27,768 nt of DNA from CAYQDR01 sp964416315 (GTDB taxonomy: Bacteria > Methylomirabilota > Methylomirabilia > Rokubacteriales > DASRDR01), in assembly GCA_964416315.1 (NCBI GenBank), contig CAYQDR010000059.1:1-27768 (forward strand), written 5' to 3'. Under the pieces are notes generated by a model, which worked only from the letters and a program-made list of their open reading frames with translations, had not been told where the DNA came from and searched no databases. Shown piece by piece: positions 14,346-21,378 of the stretch. The translations under genes and the position numbers were made by a program. Each line of letters starts with the position of its first letter. Position 1 is the stretch's first letter.

Positions 14346-17300
14346 TCACCCCGCCCTCTCCCCCACCGGGGGAGAGGGTGAATTCCAAAGCGCACGGGCC
14401 TCCTGGCGGAAGCGCTCGACGTTGCGGAGCTTGATCGCCTCGTAGCCGCGGATCAGGTCGGGCAGCCGCGCGATCTTCACCGCGCGCTCGTGCGTCGCCG
14501 GCGAGAGATCGGCCAGCGCGCGCTCGACCATCGCGCGATACTCGGCGATGAGCGCCCGCTCGACGCGGCGCGCCCGCGCGTAGCCGAACGGGTCGAACGC
14601 GGTCCCGCGGAGCCGGCGGAGCGCCACGAGCAGCCGGAAGACGCCACCGAACCAGCGCCCGACCCGGATCTTCCGCTTCCACCCGAGCGCCCGCAGGAAG
14701 GGCGGGTGGAGGTGATAGCGCACCCGCAGCGGCCCGCCGAACTCCGCCGCGAGCGAGCGCGCCATCTCGGGCATGAGATGCAGGCGCGCCACCTCGTACT
14801 CGTCCTTGTACGCCATGAGCTTGAAGAGATGGCGCGCGACCGCCTCACCGAGGCCGGCCTCCCCCGGCACCGCCACGCGCTCGGCCTCCGCGACCCGTCG
14901 GACGAACCCGGCGTATTCGGCCGCACAGCGCGCGTCCTGGTACGCGACCAGCTCGGGCACGCGGACCGCGAGGAGCCGCCGAAGCTCCCCGGTGGCGCCC
15001 ACCGAATCCACGAGCCGCCGCGCCGCCTCGTCGAGCGCTGGAGCCACCTCGACCTCGCCGGCGCGCCGCCGTCGCACAGTCCCGACCCAGGCCGGGTCCA
15101 CGACTGCGAGGCGGCCCGCCCGGAAGGCCTGCGCGTTCATCTCGACGGCGACGCCGTTGAGCGCGATGGCCTCCTCGATGGCGGCGGCGCTCACCGGGAT
15201 CGCACCCGCCTGGTACGCCGCGCCCAGCACGATCATGTTCGCGGCCATGTGGTCGCCGAAGAGCGCCTCGCCGAGGCCGAGGGCGTCGAGGTAGACGTTC
15301 TCGTCCTTGCGCGTGACACGCTGGATCGCCGCGATGAGCCCGCCCGGGTCGGGGAACTCCGCGTCGGGCGACGCGACCATGGCGCCGGTCGGCACCTGGG
15401 TCGTCGAGACGACCGCGATCGTCGCCTCCGGCCGGGCCCGCGCGAGGTTCGACGCTGCGCTCCCGACGATGAGGTCGAACGCGAGATAGGCGTCGGCCTC
15501 GCCCGCGCTGACCTTCCCGGCGCCCTCCCACGGACCCTCCGAGATCTTGAGGTGGGAGACGACGGGGCCACCCTTCTGGCTGAGGCCCGTCTGGTCGAGC
15601 CCCGCGACGTGCTTCCCGTCGAGGAGCGCGGCCGTCCCGAGGATCTGGTTCACCGTGACCACGCCCGTGCCGCCGATCCCCGTGAGGAACAGGCTCGCGT
15701 CCCGGCGCACCCTCAGGACGGGGTCCGGCAGCTCCCGCTCGACCCGGACGCGCTGCCGGGTGCGCTGCCGGGGCTCGCCGAGCGGCACGACCGTCAGGAA
15801 CGAAGGGCAGTCGCCGAGCAGACACGAGTAATCCTTGTTGCACGAGGACTGGTGGATCTGGGTCTTCCGCCCGAACTCGGTCTCGACCGGCTGGACCGAG
15901 AGGCAGTTCGACTTGACCCCGCAGTCCCCACACCCCTCGCAGACCGCCTCGTTGATGACGACGCGCATGGGCGGATCGGGGAGCTTCCCGCGCTTGCGGA
16001 GCCGCCGCTTCTCGGCGGCGCAGCGCTGGTCGTAGATCAGGGCCGTGACGCCCGGCGTCTCCCGCAGGAGCTGCTGGGCCGCGTCGAGCCGGTCGCGGTG
16101 CCAGACCTCGACGCCGGCGGCCCAGCGGGCGTCGTGAGCGTACTTGTCGGGCTCGTCGGTGAGGACCAGGACCCGGCGGACCCCCTCCGCCTCGAGCTGG
16201 CGGGTGAGGTCGGGGACGGGGACCGCGCCCGCCGCGTCCTGGCCGCCGGTCATCGCGACCGCCGCGTTGTAGAGGATCTTGAAGGTCACGTTCGTCCCCG
16301 CCGCGACCGCCTGGCGGATCGCGAGCGAGCCGGAGTGGAAGAGCGTCCCGTCGCCGAGCTGCTGGAAGATGTGCGGGGTCTCGGTGAACGGGGCAAGCCC
16401 CACCCACTGGACGCCTTCCCCGCCCATCTGGGTGATCCCGACCACGCTCCGGCCCATGCCGAGCGCGAGGCCGTGGCAGCCGATCCCCGCCGCGGCGATC
16501 GAGCCCTCCGGGACGACCGTCGAGCGGTTGTGCGGGCAGCCCGAGCAGAAATACGGGAGGCGCGGGACCGTCCGCGCGACCGGGCGCTCTCGCAGCGCCT
16601 CGAGCATCGCCACGCGCGCCGCCATCGAGTCGAGCCGGAGGCGCCGCTCGAGCCGCCCGGCGACGATCCGCGCGAGCACGTCCGCGTCCAGCTCGCCGTC
16701 GGCAGGCACGAGGACCCGCCCCGCCTCGTCACGCTTGCCGACGACCCGAGGCCGCGCCGCCTCGTTGTAGAGGACGTCGCGGAGGAACAGCTCGACGAAC
16801 GCGCGCTTCTCCTCGACGACCAGGATCTCCTCGAGCCCGTGCGCGAACTCGTGCACGATGCCCGGCTCCATCGGGAAGAGCATGCCGAGCTTGAGGAGGC
16901 GGACCCCGTGGCGGCGGAGGCCGTCGTCGTCCAGCCCCATGTCGCGCAACGCCTGCCGGAGGTCGAAGTAGGCCTTCCCCGCCGCCGCGATCCCGAGCCA
17001 CGCCTCGGGCGTCGCCACCGTGATCCGGTTCAGGCGGTTGGCGGCGGCGAACGCCTTGGCCGCCTCGAGTCGCCCGTAGTGGATCTCGCGCTCCAGCTCG
17101 AGCGTGAACGGCGGGATCAGGACCATCGGCCGGCTCGGCTCCCAGGGGCGCCCCTCGTAGGTGAAGCCGGGGTCAGTGACCGTGACCCGGTCCGGGGCGA
17201 CCTCGGCCGTCCCGACCGCGTCGGCAACGTCCGTCACCATCTTGAAGGCGACCCAGAGGCCCGAGTACCGTGAGAGCTCGAAGCCGAGGCGCCCGAAGTC

Positions 17301-17831
17301 GAGGATCTCCTGCACGCTCCCGGGGAAGAGGACCGGGATGAGGGCGTCGTAGAAGGCGACCTCCGAGTGCGTCGGGAGCGTCGAGGACTTGGCCTGCGGG
17401 TCGTCGCCCGCAACGGCCAGCACCCCCCCGTGGCGCCCGGCCCCGGCGTAGTTCGCGTGCTTGAAGACGTCGCCCGTCCGGTCCACGCCCGGGCCCTTGC
17501 CGTACCACATGCCGAGGACGCCGTCGTACTTCGGTCGCGGGAACAGGTGCGTGAGCTGGCTCCCGAAGACGGCCGTGGCCCCGAGGTCCTCGTTGACGCC
17601 CGAGACGAACACGATCTGGTGCTCGCGGAGGAGCTCCCGGTTGTGCTCGAGCGTGAGGTCGAGGCCGCCGAGCGGCGACCCGCGGTAGCCCGAGATCAGG
17701 GTCGCGGTGTTCAACCCGCGCCGCCGGTCGGCGCGGTACTGATCGAGCGGCAGGCGGACGAGCGCCTGGATGCCGGAGAGGAAGATCCGCCCCTCGTCGA
17801 GACGGTACTTGGCGTCGAGGGAATACGTCAC
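14346..17831 (-). CDS. Indolepyruvate:ferredoxin oxidoreductase, fused alpha/beta-type 2-oxoacid oxidoreductase
   Basis: Large cytoplasmic enzyme (1161 aa) that oxidatively decarboxylates aryl or branched 2-oxoacids to acyl-CoA with ferredoxin as acceptor. In order: pyrimidine-binding/flavodoxin part with ISGYRGSPLGGLDL near residue 47; TPP domain with YFCSGCPHNRST, GIGCHGLALGMG and GDGTLFHSG (about 450-530); a cysteine cluster CEGCGDCGVKSNC followed by SSCNKDYSCLLGDC (about 675-730) for [4Fe-4S] centres; the gamma-type domain GIGGTGVVTVNQILGTAALL (about 765-785) with TGLSQKGGPVVSHLK; and a C-terminal helical region (DUF6537-like). The length is usual for the fused family. The GTG at 17831 lies 4 nt after the HMA-protein stop and directly before the conserved YSLDAKYRL. 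The last 11 residues (SPSPPVGERAG) come from a palindromic repeat that supplies the stop codon. Confidence 0.93.
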   Translation of the reverse strand: MTYSLDAKYRLDEGRIFLSGIQALVRLPLDQYRADRRRGLNTATLISGYRGSPLGGLDLTLEHNRELLREHQIVFVSGVNEDLGATAVFGSQLTHLFPRPKYDGVLGMWYGKGPGVDRTGDVFKHANYAGAGRHGGVLAVAGDDPQAKSSTLPTHSEVAFYDALIPVLFPGSVQEILDFGRLGFELSRYSGLWVAFKMVTDVADAVGTAEVAPDRVTVTDPGFTYEGRPWEPSRPMVLIPPFTLELEREIHYGRLEAAKAFAAANRLNRITVATPEAWLGIAAAGKAYFDLRQALRDMGLDDDGLRRHGVRLLKLGMLFPMEPGIVHEFAHGLEEILVVEEKRAFVELFLRDVLYNEAARPRVVGKRDEAGRVLVPADGELDADVLARIVAGRLERRLRLDSMAARVAMLEALRERPVARTVPRLPYFCSGCPHNRSTVVPEGSIAAAGIGCHGLALGMGRSVVGITQMGGEGVQWVGLAPFTETPHIFQQLGDGTLFHSGSLAIRQAVAAGTNVTFKILYNAAVAMTGGQDAAGAVPVPDLTRQLEAEGVRRVLVLTDEPDKYAHDARWAAGVEVWHRDRLDAAQQLLRETPGVTALIYDQRCAAEKRRLRKRGKLPDPPMRVVINEAVCEGCGDCGVKSNCLSVQPVETEFGRKTQIHQSSCNKDYSCLLGDCPSFLTVVPLGEPRQRTRQRVRVERELPDPVLRVRRDASLFLTGIGGTGVVTVNQILGTAALLDGKHVAGLDQTGLSQKGGPVVSHLKISEGPWEGAGKVSAGEADAYLAFDLIVGSAASNLARARPEATIAVVSTTQVPTGAMVASPDAEFPDPGGLIAAIQRVTRKDENVYLDALGLGEALFGDHMAANMIVLGAAYQAGAIPVSAAAIEEAIALNGVAVEMNAQAFRAGRLAVVDPAWVGTVRRRRAGEVEVAPALDEAARRLVDSVGATGELRRLLAVRVPELVAYQDARCAAEYAGFVRRVAEAERVAVPGEAGLGEAVARHLFKLMAYKDEYEVARLHLMPEMARSLAAEFGGPLRVRYHLHPPFLRALGWKRKIRVGRWFGGVFRLLVALRRLRGTAFDPFGYARARRVERALIAEYRAMVERALADLSPATHERAVKIARLPDLIRGYEAIKLRNVERFRQEARALWNSPSPPVGERAG
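14354..14378. repeat. Perfect 11-bp stem palindrome at the end of the oxidoreductase gene
   Basis: Arms 14354-14364 and 14368-14378 (CCCTCTCCCCC and its complement) pair perfectly around ACC. The sequence belongs to a common class of interspersed GC-rich palindromes. It overlaps the last codons of the oxidoreductase, where as RNA it would form a strong hairpin without a U-tract. Confidence 0.75.
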
Positions 17832-17835
17832 GCGG

Positions 17836-18039
17836 TCAGGCCGCCGGGAAGCCGGCGTCGGCGAGCGCGCGGCGCACGCGCCCCTCGTCCACGTGCGCCG
17901 GGTCGAACTCGACCCGGACCTCCTTCTCGGGGATCGCGACGCGCGTCGCGGCGACCCCCGCAACGGCGCCGAGCGCCTTCGTGATGGTCTCCGCGCACCC
18001 CTCGCAGTGGATCTTCGGCACCTTGAACACGCGCTCCAT
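17836..18039 (-). CDS. Heavy-metal-associated (HMA) domain protein, CopZ-like
   Basis: A single HMA domain of 67 aa: MERVFKVPKIHCEGCAETIT with the CxxC metal site (Cys12 and Cys15), a central VAGVAATRVAIPEKEVRVEF strand region and a C-terminal RVRRALADAGFPAA helix. This is the ferredoxin-like fold of copper chaperones such as CopZ and of MerP. The His before the CxxC, in place of the usual Met/Thr (GMTCxxC), hints at altered metal preference. The ATG at 18039 has GGAGG 5 nt upstream. No P-type ATPase is nearby. It sits 4 nt upstream of the iron-sulfur oxidoreductase gene and is probably translated from the same mRNA, an unusual pairing. Confidence 0.88.
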   Translation of the reverse strand: MERVFKVPKIHCEGCAETITKALGAVAGVAATRVAIPEKEVRVEFDPAHVDEGRVRRALADAGFPAA

Positions 18040-18097
18040 GCTCACCTCCACGCCTGACGCGCCGGGACGAGAACCGAGCGGATCCAACCGGAGGGGC

Positions 18098-18135
18098 GGG
18101 ACGCCCGCGAGGCCGCAGGCCGAGCGCGTCCCGGC
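18098..18135. repeat. Interspersed palindromic repeat, copy A
   Basis: A 38-nt element with outer arms GGGACGC/GCGTCCC and an inner GGCC-GCA-GGCC hairpin. The same element, one base longer, recurs at 21379-21417. Both are intergenic and in the same orientation. Confidence 0.8.
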
Positions 18136-18140
18136 GAGCT

Positions 18141-18170
18141 GGAGGACGCCGAGATGCGACGGTTATCGGC
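18141..18170 (-). repeat. 30-bp inverted repeat, left copy
   Basis: On the minus strand this 30-mer (beginning GCCGATAACCGTCGCATC) matches the plus strand at 18686-18715 at 28 of 30 positions. The two copies face each other and enclose fmdB and pup. Confidence 0.85.
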
Positions 18171-18176
18171 ACGGCG

Positions 18177-18204
18177 AAACCAAAAACGGGGCCGAATGGC
18201 CCCG
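18177..18204 (-). terminator. Rho-independent terminator after fmdB
   Basis: Minus-strand stem CGGGGCC/GGCCCCG (18198-18204 with 18187-18193) with a 4-nt loop, followed by TTTTTGGTTT (18177-18186). A second 8-bp hairpin without a T-run precedes it at 18217-18235, directly after the fmdB stop codon. Confidence 0.75.
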
Positions 18205-18250
18205 CGACCCGGTTAGCCCCGGCGCCCCGCCGGGGTCAGTTATGCGACCC

Positions 18251-18454
18251 TCACCCGCCCGCGCCGCAGCCGCACCCGCTGCCGCAGCCCCCGCTGGAAG
18301 CGACGAACGTGGAGCCGCTGCGGAACCCGAACACGGACATCTCGCGGACGATGTCCCCGCTCGCGCACGCCGGACACGCAACCCTCGCCTGGCCGAAGAC
18401 GAGCTTCTCGAACTCCTCTCCACAGGCGAGGCACTGGTACTCGTAGATCGGCAC
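18251..18454 (-). CDS. FmdB-family zinc-ribbon protein
   Basis: A 67-aa protein opening VPIYEYQCLACGEEFEKL, the hallmark of the FmdB regulatory-protein family, with CxxC pairs at CLAC and CPAC forming a zinc ribbon. The tail is Gly/Ser/Cys-rich (SSGGCGSGCGCGAGG), as in many family members. Its function is not settled; some members sit beside formamidase genes, and an acetamidase lies 5 kb away here. The GTG at 18454 is 5 nt after the pup stop, with GGGGAGG in the pup 3' end, so translation is probably coupled to pup. A terminator follows at 18177-18204. Confidence 0.85.
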   Translation of the reverse strand: MPIYEYQCLACGEEFEKLVFGQARVACPACASGDIVREMSVFGFRSGSTFVASSGGCGSGCGCGAGG

Positions 18455-18459
18455 GGGGC

Positions 18460-18660
18460 CTACTCGCCTCCCCGTTGCACGTAGCTCTTCACGAACTCCT
18501 CGGCGTTTTCCTCGAGGATGTCGTCGATCTCGTCGAGGATCTTGTCGAGCTCTTCCTTGATCTTCTTGCCCTTCTTCGAGAGCTCGGGGTTCCCCGAGCC
18601 CTCCTCGCCCTCGGGCGGACCCTTGGGTCGTTCGACCTTCTTCTTCTGCTGCTCGGCCAT
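18460..18660 (-). CDS. pup: Prokaryotic ubiquitin-like protein Pup
   Basis: A 66-aa disordered, highly charged protein with the Pup C-terminus: DEIDDILEENAEEFVKSYVQ followed by RGGE. The N-terminal third is Lys/Glu/Pro-rich (AEQQKKKVERPKGPPEGEEG), then a helix (LSKKGKKIKEELDKILDE) of the kind that binds the Mpa/ARC proteasomal ATPase coiled coil. The C-terminal Gly-Gly-Glu is already in the ligatable form, so the deamidation that Dop performs on GGQ forms should not be needed. The ligase PafA joins this Glu to substrate lysines. The ATG at 18660 has GGAGG about 6 nt upstream; a longer start at 18702 would add unrelated residues. Proteasome, PafA and ARC genes are not in the window. Lies between dcd and fmdB. 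Confidence 0.93.
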   Translation of the reverse strand: MAEQQKKKVERPKGPPEGEEGSGNPELSKKGKKIKEELDKILDEIDDILEENAEEFVKSYVQRGGE

Positions 18661-18685
18661 GACGCCTCCTTCCCGACCCCACCGG

Positions 18686-18715
18686 GCCGATAACCGTCGC
18701 ATCCCGGCGTCCTCG
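18686..18715 (+). repeat. 30-bp inverted repeat, right copy
   Basis: Partner of 18141-18170 in opposite orientation, 28 of 30 identical. It lies 25 bp upstream of the pup start codon, so inside the likely pup leader or promoter. Confidence 0.85.
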
Positions 18716-18811
18716 GTCGTCGGCCCGCCTCAACGTACAGGGAGTACGCCTCGGCGCGCCTCCTTCCTGCGTCCTAGGGCTGCTCGGTTCCCGACCCGGT
18801 ACCCGTGCCTC

Positions 18812-19363
18812 CTACACCGTCGGGAGCACGATCCCCTGCTGCGCCTGGTACTTCCCCTGCCGGTCGGCGTACGAGACCGCGCAGACCTCGTCCGCCTCGA
18901 AGAACAGGACCTGGGCGATCCCCTCGTTCGCGTAGATCTTGGCCGGGAGCGGGGTCGTGTTCGAGATCTCGAGGGTGACGTAGCCCTCCCACTCCGGCTC
19001 GAAGGGCGTGACGTTGGTGATGATTCCGCAGCGGGCGTACGTGGACTTCCCGACACACAGGGTCATCACGTTCCGCGGGATCCGGAAGTACTCCACGGAT
19101 CGCCCCAGCGCGAAGGAGTTCGGCGGGATGGTGCAGACCAGCCCCTGGAAGTCCACGAAGGAGCGCGGGTCGAACGCCTTCGGATCCACGACCGGGTTGT
19201 AGACGTTGGTGAAGATCTTGAAGGTGTCCGCGATCCGGATGTCGTAGCCGTACGAGGACAGGCCGTAGGAGATCGACCCGTCGCGGACCTGCCGCTCCAC
19301 GAAGGGCTCGATCATGCCCTTTTCGAGGGCCATGCGCTTGATCCAGCGGTCGTTCTTGATCAT
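18812..19363 (-). CDS. dcd: dCTP deaminase
   Basis: Deaminates dCTP to dUTP in pyrimidine nucleotide synthesis. The 183 aa include the N-terminal MIKNDRWIKRMALEKGMIEP, LSSYGYDIRIAD, the substrate-loop VGKSTYARCGIITNVTPFEP with WEGYVTLEISNTTPLP (holding the catalytic Glu), and the C-terminal GKYQAQQGIVLP lid that folds over the triphosphate. All match bacterial Dcd in order and length. The ATG at 19363 is preceded by AAGGG. A strong promoter (19394-19422) lies directly upstream. Whether it also has dUTPase activity, as in the archaeal and mycobacterial bifunctional forms, cannot be decided by eye. Transcription may read on into pup. Confidence 0.95.
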   Translation of the reverse strand: MIKNDRWIKRMALEKGMIEPFVERQVRDGSISYGLSSYGYDIRIADTFKIFTNVYNPVVDPKAFDPRSFVDFQGLVCTIPPNSFALGRSVEYFRIPRNVMTLCVGKSTYARCGIITNVTPFEPEWEGYVTLEISNTTPLPAKIYANEGIAQVLFFEADEVCAVSYADRQGKYQAQQGIVLPTV

Positions 19364-19393
19364 CGACCCTTCGGGCCCCGCACCCTCGCGCTC

Positions 19394-19422
19394 ATCCTAG
19401 CCTCGGGGGTCATGTCAGTCAA
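19394..19422 (-). promoter_or_regulatory. dcd promoter
   Basis: TTGACT (19417-19422), 17-nt spacer, TAGGAT (19394-19399) on the minus strand. The predicted start near 19387 gives dcd a leader of about 24 nt. This is the closest match to the sigma70 consensus in the window. Confidence 0.75.
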
Positions 19423-19476
19423 GTCTTTTGGCCTCGATCCGGGGCCTCCGAACCCCGTTGGCGCGCCATCAGACGG

Positions 19477-19506
19477 TTGTGGGGGCTCCGCGAGAAGTGC
19501 TAGAGT
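19477..19506 (+). promoter_or_regulatory. Promoter of the small membrane protein gene
   Basis: TTGTGG (19477-19482), 18-nt spacer, TAGAGT (19501-19506) preceded by TGC. The predicted +1 near 19513 is only about 3 nt before the TTG start codon. It is divergent from the dcd promoter, with 54 bp between the two -35 boxes. Confidence 0.6.
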
Positions 19507-19515
19507 AGCGGGGCG

Positions 19516-19719
19516 TTGAGCGCACCGACGGATCCCCCCGACGAGCCCGTCTTCACGCCGCGCCTCCAGCTCGGCTTCGGCCTCCTCGCCTTCGGCCTCG
19601 GGCTCATGTTCCTCTCGGGGAAGGTCCTCCCCGCCCCTGTCCCCGCCGGGATCGCCGGCGGCATCACCCTCGCCGCCGCGGGATTCGTCGTCGTCGTGGT
19701 CGAGGCGCTTCGCGACTGA
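19516..19719 (+). CDS. Small membrane protein with two transmembrane helices, unknown function
   Basis: A 67-aa protein: a short Pro-rich polar start (MSAPTDPPDEPVFTPRLQ), a first hydrophobic helix (LGFGLLAFGLGLMFLSGK), a short Pro loop, and a second helix (GIAGGITLAAAGFVVVVVEA) ending in LRD. I do not recognise the family. The only start before the first helix is TTG at 19516, which lies about 3 nt from the predicted transcription start, so the mRNA may be leaderless. Both termini should face the same side of the membrane. Gene size and helix packing recall small accessory or membrane-stress proteins, but nothing in the context fixes a role. Confidence 0.6.
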   Translation: MSAPTDPPDEPVFTPRLQLGFGLLAFGLGLMFLSGKVLPAPVPAGIAGGITLAAAGFVVVVVEALRD

Positions 19720-19781
19720 CGGACGCCCGGGGCCGTCCGGCGTCCGGAGAACAGGGAGCGTGCGCCGGTTCGGCGCGGGCG

Positions 19782-20108
19782 TCAGTCGAGGTAGGCGGGG
19801 CTCCGCCGCGCCGTGCGGCTGCCGCGCTTCTGGAAGCACTCGCGGCAGTACACCGGCTTCCCGGCGGTGGGCTTGAAGGGAACCTGCGTTTCCTTGCCGC
19901 AGTCCGAGCACACGGCGGGGTGGAGCGGCCGCGACGCCCCGCTCTCCGACGCAGAGGGGCCGCTGCCCTTCCGCGCCATCCGGCAGTTGCGGCAACGAGT
20001 CGGCTCGTTCTGGAAGCCCTTTTCGGCGTAGAAGGCCTGCTCGCCCCCGGAGAAGAGAAACTCCTTGCCGCAATCCCGGCACACCAACACCTTGTCCTGG
20101 AAGTCCAT
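19782..20108 (-). CDS. Double zinc-ribbon protein (zf-trcl plus CxxC-x17-CxxC domain)
   Basis: A 108-aa protein with two zinc ribbons. The first is FQDKVLVCRDCGKEFLFSGG with TRCRNC; it resembles the short trcl-type domain with EQAFYAEKGF between the Cys pairs. The second is VCSDCGKETQVPF followed by KPVYCRECF, which has exactly 17 residues between its Cys pairs, the CxxC-x17-CxxC family. Such proteins may bind nucleic acid or partner proteins; no function is established. The ATG at 20108 is preferred (family-typical MDFQDKVLVC) with GAGGAG 11 nt upstream; a GTG at 20117 lies too close to that site. It has a promoter at 20342-20370 and an unusually long leader. Confidence 0.85.
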   Translation of the reverse strand: MDFQDKVLVCRDCGKEFLFSGGEQAFYAEKGFQNEPTRCRNCRMARKGSGPSASESGASRPLHPAVCSDCGKETQVPFKPTAGKPVYCRECFQKRGSRTARRSPAYLD

Positions 20109-20341
20109 GGCGCTCACGTCTCCTCTGGCATGCTGGTCAACCCGGTTGGCGCCTGACGACGGGAACCCCCTCTCACCTCCTCGGCGTGGATCGTGATAGG
20201 ACGCGCTGAGCTGGTCTCGTTACGAGCGATTGATACGGGCATCACGGACGGCAGAGTCGCGGGACGGCGGCTGGAACCTCTGGCGGCGCTGGCTATCTCT
20301 GAAGCGTGGCCTTGTCCAGGACGGGGTTCTTCCCTGCCGCG
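20109..20341 (-). other. Long leader of the zinc-ribbon gene, possible RNA element
   Basis: About 225 nt lie between the predicted transcription start (near 20335) and the zinc-ribbon ATG, with no convincing gene. The minus strand contains a strong ribosome-binding-like GAGGAGG near 20175 followed by a 20-codon GTG ORF ending just before the gene. I see no tRNA, riboswitch or 6S signature that I could defend. Confidence 0.3.
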
Positions 20342-20370
20342 ACCATAGCAGCCGGTCCGGGCGGCGTCAA
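20342..20370 (-). promoter_or_regulatory. Promoter of the zinc-ribbon gene
   Basis: TTGACG (20365-20370), 17-nt spacer, TATGGT (20342-20347) on the minus strand. The -35 hexamer overlaps the stop codon of thrB. Confidence 0.65.
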
Positions 20371-21260
20371 TCGGAAAATTCCTCGACCCGAGCCCCCGCC
20401 GCGTCCGCGCCCAGGACGAGGCACCGCCCCCCGAGGCCGGCGCCCCGCAGCGCCTCCTCCATGGCCTCGCCGACGCCCGCGGCCTCGGCCTCCCCGGCTA
20501 CCGCGAGCACGGACGGCCCCGCGCCGGAGAGCGCGGCGCCCAGGGCCCCCGCGTCACGCGCCGCAGCGAAGACGCGCTCGAGCCACGGGAAGAGCACGCG
20601 GGCGCGATACGGCTGGTGCAGGCGGTCGGCCATCGCCGCCGCGAGGAGGTCCCAGCGCTCGCGGGCGAACGCGGCGAGGAGCAGCGCGGTCCGCCCGACG
20701 TTGAAGACCGCGTCGGCCCGCGGGTAGCTCTCCGGGAGCGCAGCCCGCGCCTCGGCCGTCGAGGCCTCGCAGTCGGGCACGAGCACGACGAAGCGCAGGC
20801 CGGCGGGGACGGGCAGCGTCACCACCGCGCGCGCCTCGCCGTCCCAGCAAGTGACGGCGAGGCCGCCGTGGAGCGCCGCCGCGACGTTGTCGGGATGGCC
20901 TTCCTGGCGGACCGCGAGCTCCATGATCGCGCCCCGTGACAGCGCCCGGCCGACGAGCGCGTTCGCCCCGAGGATGCCACCGAGCCACGCGGTGGCGCTG
21001 GACCCCAGCCCGCGGCTCGGCGGGATGCGGTTCCGCTGGCGCACGCGCAGGCCGCGGAAGGGCCGCCCGGCGGCCTCGTAGACGAGCCGCGCCCCTCGGA
21101 CCACGAGACTCCGGTCATCCCGCGGCAGGCGCCCCGCCCCCTCCCCTTCGATCCGCACGTCGAGGCCGTCCGCCTCGGCGAGCTCGACCTCGTTGTAGAG
21201 CTGGAGCGCCAGCCCCAGGACGTCGAACCCCGGGCCGCAGTTCGCCGAGGTGGCGGGCAC
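20367..21260 (-). CDS. thrB: Homoserine kinase (GHMP family)
   Basis: Phosphorylates homoserine with ATP in threonine synthesis. At 297 aa it shows the three GHMP motifs: PATSANCGPGFDVLGLALQL at the N-terminus, the ATP loop PPSRGLGSSATAWLGGI (about residues 80-96), and the C-terminal GALGAALSGAGPSVLAVAGE. EGHPDNVAAALHGG matches the family's second block. The GTG at 21260 is the first standard start, but the in-frame residues LRVRVT just upstream (CTG at 21278, after a TAG) look like the family's first beta strand, so initiation may be at a non-standard codon or the 5' end may have been altered. No other thr gene adjoins it. Confidence 0.92.
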   Translation of the reverse strand: MPATSANCGPGFDVLGLALQLYNEVELAEADGLDVRIEGEGAGRLPRDDRSLVVRGARLVYEAAGRPFRGLRVRQRNRIPPSRGLGSSATAWLGGILGANALVGRALSRGAIMELAVRQEGHPDNVAAALHGGLAVTCWDGEARAVVTLPVPAGLRFVVLVPDCEASTAEARAALPESYPRADAVFNVGRTALLLAAFARERWDLLAAAMADRLHQPYRARVLFPWLERVFAAARDAGALGAALSGAGPSVLAVAGEAEAAGVGEAMEEALRGAGLGGRCLVLGADAAGARVEEFSD

Positions 21261-21378
21261 CGTGACGCGGACGCGCAGCTGGGAGACCTAGGCGGCGAGT
21301 CGCGCCGCGGCTTTTCGAGCCTCGAGCCAAGCGCGTGGGGGGAGGCAGGCCCGAGCCGTTCGCCGCCGAGTTAAGGCC

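Noticed and set aside
14490..17273. 927-codon open frame on the plus strand
   Set aside because: It lies entirely antisense to the indolepyruvate oxidoreductase; its Arg/Glu/Asp/Pro/Leu-rich product is the usual mirror image of a high-GC gene.
20109..20341. tRNA or 6S RNA in the zinc-ribbon leader
   Set aside because: No cloverleaf, T-loop or 6S-like bubble could be made out by eye; left as an unexplained leader.
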